Shown here: in pieces, positions 60,356 to 64,000 of the stretch | Layout: each line of letters opens with the position of its first letter | Position numbering within the stretch: the first letter of the stretch is position 1 | Translations under genes and position numbers: made by a program | Notes under the pieces: generated by a model | Told to the model about the DNA's origin: nothing | The model's input: the letters and a program-made list of their open reading frames with translations, nothing else | Databases searched by the model: none | Source of the DNA: Sandaracinaceae bacterium | GTDB taxonomy: Bacteria; Myxococcota_A; Polyangia; Polyangiales; Sandaracinaceae | Reading direction: 5' to 3' | NCBI GenBank assembly: GCA_019637095.1 | Contig: JAHBWG010000021.1 | Location: forward strand, 1 to 64,000 | Length of the DNA stretch: 64,000 nucleotides

Positions 60356-60910
60356 GTGCTCGCGAAGCTCTTCCTCGGGTTCGCCGTCGTCACGCTCCTC
60401 GAGACGTACCTCCTCTACGTCATCGGCGCGTGGATGGGCCCGTGGTGGACGCTCGCGCTCATCGTCGCCTCGGCGGCGCTCGGTGCGTTCCTCACCAAGC
60501 GCGAGGGCCTGAAGATCCTGCGCGCGTGGCGCGACTCGCTCGGCGCGGGCGAGCTGCCGGAGGAGGGCGTGCTCGGCGGCGTGCTCGTGCTGGTCGGCGC
60601 GGTGCTCCTCGTCACGCCCGGCGTGCTCACGGACCTCACCGGGGTCGTCCTGCTCGTCCCCCCGTCGCGGCGCTTCGTCGCCAAGCACCTCGGCGCCTAC
60701 CTCGAGAAGCGCTTCTCGCTCGGCCCGCCCGCGGTGACGCGGCGGGTGCGCGTGCAGCACGCCGACGGCACGACGAGCGAGCGCGTCGAGACGCACTTCG
60801 GCGGCGGCTTCGCCCGCTCGCGCGACCCGAACGTCATCGACACCGAGGGCGAGGTCGTCGAGCTGCGCCGCAAGAGCGACGGGCCCGGCGCGCGCGCCGA
60901 GCTGGAGTGA
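60356..60910 (+). CDS. fxsA: FxsA family membrane protein
   Basis: A 184-residue protein from GTG 60356. The FxsA core is clear: LFLGFAVVTLLETYLLYVIG, LKILRAWRDSLGAGELPEE and VLLVTPGVLTDLTGVVLLVP. Three membrane helices and a basic cytosolic tail that is longer than in the E. coli protein. FxsA overproduction blocks phage F exclusion in E. coli; its ordinary role is unknown. It converges with a response-regulator gene 11 bp away. Confidence 0.93.
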   Translation: MLAKLFLGFAVVTLLETYLLYVIGAWMGPWWTLALIVASAALGAFLTKREGLKILRAWRDSLGAGELPEEGVLGGVLVLVGAVLLVTPGVLTDLTGVVLLVPPSRRFVAKHLGAYLEKRFSLGPPAVTRRVRVQHADGTTSERVETHFGGGFARSRDPNVIDTEGEVVELRRKSDGPGARAELE

Positions 60911-60921
60911 TCGGCGCCCCC

Positions 60922-61632
60922 TCACTGCGCGCGGCCGACCAGCTTCTCGAGCAGCTCCGCCTGCGAGTGCACGTCGAGCTTCTGGAAGATCGACTTCAGG
61001 TGGTTGCGCACGGTGTGCGGGCTGATGCAGAGCGCCTTGGCGATCTGGGGCGGGCGCCGGTGATCGAGCAGGAGCTCGAGCACCTCGCGCTCGCGCCGCG
61101 AGAGCGCCTCGAGCCCCGGGAGGGCGCGGCGTGCCGGCCCCGCGGCGCCGGGATCGGCCGGCGCGAGGCCCGCGTCCGAGAGGGCGCGCGCGATCTGCGC
61201 GAGCGCGCGGTGGGCCCGCTCGAGGTGCGGCGCGGCGAGCGGCGGACCCGAGAGCGCGAGCTCGACGGACGCGACGAGCTGTCGCGCCGTGAACGGCTTG
61301 GCGACGAAGCCGCGCGCGCCCACGCCGCGCAGGCGCCGCAGCGTGTCGGCGTCGGTGTGGCCCGACACGAACAGCACCGGGGCGGGGAGCGCCTCGGCGA
61401 GCGCGACGCCGTCGTCGCCGCCGGCGAGCTCGATGTCGACGAGCACGAGGTCGAGCGGCACGTGCCGCGCGATCGCGAGCGCCGCGAGAGCGCTGCTCAC
61501 GATCCCCACGATCTCGTGGCCGTGCGCGAGCAACGTCGCCTCGATGTCGCGCGCCACGACCGGCTCGTCCTCGACGATGAGGATCCGGCCGACGTGCGCG
61601 GAGGCCTCGGAGCCAGGCGCGCGGGGCGACAT
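60922..61632 (-). CDS. LuxR-type response regulator
   Basis: A 236-residue protein: receiver (about 15-130) with acidic pair EDE (21-23), phosphorylation Asp66 in LVDIELA, conserved Ser/Thr in LFVSGH and Lys in FVAKPF; linker; and LuxR HTH (ALSRREREVLELLL, ISPHTVRNHLKSIFQKL). All receiver residues are present, so it should be phosphorylated by a histidine kinase. It lies near two other regulators with degenerate receivers. Confidence 0.93.
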   Translation of the reverse strand: MSPRAPGSEASAHVGRILIVEDEPVVARDIEATLLAHGHEIVGIVSSALAALAIARHVPLDLVLVDIELAGGDDGVALAEALPAPVLFVSGHTDADTLRRLRGVGARGFVAKPFTARQLVASVELALSGPPLAAPHLERAHRALAQIARALSDAGLAPADPGAAGPARRALPGLEALSRREREVLELLLDHRRPPQIAKALCISPHTVRNHLKSIFQKLDVHSQAELLEKLVGRAQ

Positions 61633-61884
61633 GACCCGGCTGCTCTAGCATGGGCTGGCTCGATGCCTCGAAAACGCGCGCCGCGATCCCCCGATCTGGC
61701 CGGTCGGGCGCGGCGAACCGCGCGAGGTGGGTCACCGCACGACGGAACGGCCACCCGAAATGGCGCACCCTGGCTATGGGATCGCCGCGATCGCGCTGCG
61801 ACAATCGTCGCCGTGCGAGACGGGGGACATCCGGGCGGTGGCGGGATCGGGCGGGCGACGTGGGGCGGGCTCCGCGAGGGACCG

Positions 61885-63198
61885 ATGGCTCGGGGAGGGC
61901 CGGTGCTCCACGAGGTCGCGCTCGCGACACGGGACCCGCGGCTCGTGCACGACGCGCCGATCCTCGCGGCGGAGCTCGGACTCGACCTGACGATCCTGGC
62001 GGACGCGACCGAGGTCCGCCACCGTCGCCTGGCCGAGCGCGGCGCGCTGGTGCTCGACCCGAGGGCGCCGGATCTGATCGAGGCGGCCGGGCGCGCGGAG
62101 CCGGTGGCAGACGTCGCCCAGCTCGCGGTGTGCGCGCTCGACTCCGAGGCGCGCGCGAGCCGGCTCGCGCCGCGCGAGGACCTGCGCCGTGCGCTCGAGC
62201 TCGCGCGCGGGCTCGCGCCGGCGCGCCCGCGGGACGCGGCCGACGACATCCTCGGCGTCTCGGCCTACGCCGCCCAGCAGCGCGAGCAGGTCCGCAGCGT
62301 CGCCGCCTTCTCGGACGTCTCGGTGCTCGTGCTCGGCGAGACCGGCACGGGCAAAGAGCTCGTCGCGCGCAGCATCCACGAGCTCTCGGCGCCGGAGCGG
62401 CCGTTCGTCGCCGTGAACTGCGCGGCGATCCCCGAGCACCTCGTCGAGTCCGAGCTCTTCGGGCACGCGGCGGGCGCGTTCACGGGCGCCCACGGCCCGC
62501 GCATCGGGCTGATGGAGGCGGCGGAGGACGGCACGCTCTTCCTCGACGAGATCGGCGAGATGCCGCGCGACCCGCAGAGCGCCTTGCTCCGTGCGATCGA
62601 GTACCGGACGTTCCGGCGCGTCGGCTCGAACCGCGACGTGCCGCTCCGCGCGCGCGTGCTCGCCGCGACCAACCGCTTCGCCCGCGAGGATCGCCGGCGC
62701 CTGCGGGGCGACCTGTACTTCCGGCTCGCTGGCGTCACGATCCTGACCGCGCCGCTGCGCGCGCGGCTCGTCGACGTGCCGGTGCTCGTGCGGCGCTGCC
62801 TCGAGGACTTCGCGCGGCGGCACGGCGGGCGGGGCACGGTGGCGGACGACGCGCTCGCGCGGCTCGCGCGCCACCCGTGGCCGGGCAACGTGCGCGAGCT
62901 CGGGGCGGTGAGCGCGCACGCAGCGATCCTCGCGCGCGGCGACACGGTCCGCGCCGCGCACGTCGAGGCGGCCCTCGAGAGCCGCATCGACGTGCGCTCG
63001 ACCCCTCCTCCGCCATCGACGCCGGGGGCGCGGGAGTCCGGCGAGCACCCCATCCTGCGTCCGCTCCCCGAGATGGAGCGCGAGCTGATCCGCCGCGCGC
63101 TCGCGGAGTGCGACGGAAACGTCAGCCGCGCGGCGCGCCTGCTCGAGGTGCCGCGCTCGACCCTGCGCGACAAGATGGAGCGCTACGGCTTCCGATAG
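61885..63198 (+). CDS. Sigma-54 activator with degenerate N-terminal receiver
   Basis: ATG 61885 is preferred (GAGGG upstream) over GTG 61813. The 437-residue protein begins with a 90-residue domain that resembles a receiver in length and strand order (VALATRDPRL, LTILADATEVRH, ALVLDPRAP), but its acidic site and Lys cannot be placed. The AAA+ domain has GETGTGKE (151-158), GAFTGA (197-202) and FLDEIGE. The C-terminus is a Fis-type HTH (GNVSRAARLLEVPRSTL). It should activate RpoN promoters in a non-phosphorylation mode (inference). The 252 bp upstream contain no gene. Confidence 0.92.
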   Translation: MARGGPVLHEVALATRDPRLVHDAPILAAELGLDLTILADATEVRHRRLAERGALVLDPRAPDLIEAAGRAEPVADVAQLAVCALDSEARASRLAPREDLRRALELARGLAPARPRDAADDILGVSAYAAQQREQVRSVAAFSDVSVLVLGETGTGKELVARSIHELSAPERPFVAVNCAAIPEHLVESELFGHAAGAFTGAHGPRIGLMEAAEDGTLFLDEIGEMPRDPQSALLRAIEYRTFRRVGSNRDVPLRARVLAATNRFAREDRRRLRGDLYFRLAGVTILTAPLRARLVDVPVLVRRCLEDFARRHGGRGTVADDALARLARHPWPGNVRELGAVSAHAAILARGDTVRAAHVEAALESRIDVRSTPPPPSTPGARESGEHPILRPLPEMERELIRRALAECDGNVSRAARLLEVPRSTLRDKMERYGFR

Positions 63199-63207
63199 CC
63201 CGTGCAA

Positions 63208-63915
63208 CTACCCGTCGACGCGGTCGCCGCTCGCGAGGACGACCTCGAGCAAGTCCTCTTGCGATGCGACACCCACCTTCGCGAACATCGACTTCAGGTG
63301 GTTGCGCACGGTGCTCGGGCTGATGCCGAGCTGCGCGGCGATCGTCTTGGGACGCTTGTGCGCGAGCAGCAGGCGGAGCACCTCCCGCTCGCGCGGTGAG
63401 AACGGCGCGTCGAGCGCGGCGGGCTCTGCGAGCCGCGCCGGCTCGACTCCGCCCGCCTCGAGGGCTCGCGCGAGCTCCGCTTGCACGCCGGAGAGGCGGC
63501 GGCCGACCGCGCGCAGCGCGCGCGCCCGACGCAGGCTCTCGCCGTGGGCCGCCGCCGACCGGACCGTCGCGTGGAGCTGGACCGCCGAGAGCGGCCAGGT
63601 CACGCAACCGAACACGTAGGGGGAGCCGAGCTCGTAGAGCGCGCCCGCGCTCGGGTCGGTCAAGAGCAGCACGCCGGGGACCGCGTACTCCTCGGCGAGC
63701 TCCTCGAGCAGCTCGACCGCCGTCGTGCGCCCGTCGAGCGAGCCGCCGGTGAGGAACACGTCGAGGCCGTAGTCGGCGGCCGCGCTGCGCGCCTCCGCGG
63801 CGCTCGGCGTCCCGAGGACCTCGAACCCGTACGAGCGCAGCGCCTCGCGGAGCTGGTGCCGGAGCTGCCGATCGGTGTGGCCGACGAGGGCGGTCTGCAC
63901 GAGGAGGCGCGACAC
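63208..63915 (-). CDS. LuxR-type regulator with degenerate receiver
   Basis: A 235-residue protein from GTG 63915. The C-terminal LuxR HTH is intact (FSPREREVLRLLL, ISPSTVRNHLKSMFAKV). The N-terminal receiver-like domain has lost its phosphorylation Asp: the strand reads VFLTGGSLDG where a VLLDxxLP is expected, and the acidic pair region is VGHTDRQ. The Lys strand reads CVTWPLS. It is thus a pseudo-receiver, possibly controlled by binding or dimer exchange. It converges with the sigma-54 activator gene, 9 bp away. Confidence 0.9.
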   Translation of the reverse strand: MSRLLVQTALVGHTDRQLRHQLREALRSYGFEVLGTPSAAEARSAAADYGLDVFLTGGSLDGRTTAVELLEELAEEYAVPGVLLLTDPSAGALYELGSPYVFGCVTWPLSAVQLHATVRSAAAHGESLRRARALRAVGRRLSGVQAELARALEAGGVEPARLAEPAALDAPFSPREREVLRLLLAHKRPKTIAAQLGISPSTVRNHLKSMFAKVGVASQEDLLEVVLASGDRVDG

Positions 63916-63917
63916 GT

Positions 63918-64000
63918 GACTCTCACGCCTGCGAGCAAGACCCGTACGCGCTCGCCCGCGCCACGGCCGCCTGGACGCTGGCGGACGGCGCTGGCGGAAT
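63918..64000 (+). CDS. Possible start of a gene leaving the window
   Basis: A GTG at 63918 follows a GAGGAGG sequence by about 10 bases and begins an open frame (VTLTPASKTRTRSPAPRPPG) to the window edge. Twenty-seven codons are too few for identification, and the start is divergent from the LuxR-type gene with no spacer. Weak evidence only. Confidence 0.3.

Noticed and set aside
61761-61776. TGGCGCACCCTGGCT as a sigma-54 -24/-12 promoter before the activator gene
   Set aside because: Spacing between the GG and GC dinucleotides is 9 and the -12 box is poor; chance matches are frequent at this GC.
1-64000. CRISPR arrays, tRNA, rRNA, prophage or integrated plasmid
   Set aside because: Reading both strands showed no spaced direct repeats, cloverleaf-forming genes, rRNA stretches, integrase or phage structural genes. 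Small RNAs cannot be excluded without computation.

Overview
The window is very GC-rich (roughly three quarters G+C) and reads like a chromosome segment of a large-genome myxobacterium (phylum Myxococcota, probably Polyangia, close to the Sandaracinus group). The signs are many lipoproteins whose lipobox cysteine is followed by an Asp/Ala/Gly/Pro-rich linker, Hanks-type kinases with TPR tails, FHA-coupled sigma-54 activators, a GYF/AgmX-type envelope protein, an MXAN_5187-like protein, Dickkopf-like Cys-rich lipoproteins and frequent GTG starts. No rRNA, tRNA, CRISPR array, intact insertion sequence or prophage was seen. Species placement is inference.

Layout. 1-2085: 5' part of a membrane-anchored P-loop (SF2 helicase-like) ATPase. 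2283-2580: frameshifted IS630-type transposase remnant. 2622-10935: lipoproteins, a zinc-ribbon/GYF/AgmX protein, a Ser/Thr kinase with TPRs and a divergent FHA/sigma-54 regulator. 11125-16821: two adjacent tubulin-like genes, one with the intact tubulin nucleotide loop and one degenerate with membrane segments. 16876-25846: polyphosphate kinase, an esterase lipoprotein, a membrane alpha/beta hydrolase, an aldo/keto reductase, a four-CBS protein and a radical SAM protein of the archaeal tetraether synthase (MJ0619/Tes) family. 26031-27163: a kinase gene cut off at its catalytic loop by a VapB-like antitoxin gene and a broken VapC-like toxin gene. 27291-34497: a VWA protein, a GH19-like lipoprotein, a HEAT protein, a frameshifted MXAN_5187-like gene and a hemerythrin-like protein. 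34553-42433: PcnB, NagZ, a diguanylate cyclase, an S10 peptidase, lipoproteins and a DinB-family gene frameshifted at a C8 tract.

43103-47734 is a tightly overlapping four-gene operon: a polyprenyl synthase with an extra degenerate-looking N-terminal half, a PAP2 phosphatase fused to a ferritin-like di-iron domain, an endonuclease/exonuclease/phosphatase-fold protein and a VanZ-like membrane protein. It looks like an undescribed isoprenoid or lipid pathway. 47793-57682 holds secreted and membrane proteins, including an RCC1-repeat lipoprotein of clearly lower GC, a YeiB-like membrane acyltransferase and a hybrid histidine kinase. 57706-63915 holds a beta-barrel plus PPC-repeat lipoprotein pair, FxsA, and three regulators (two LuxR-type, one sigma-54 activator), two of which have lost the receiver phosphorylation site.

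The items most worth following are the tubulin-like pair, the Tes-like radical SAM gene, the polyprenyl synthase/PAP2-ferritin operon and the VapBC-interrupted kinase.
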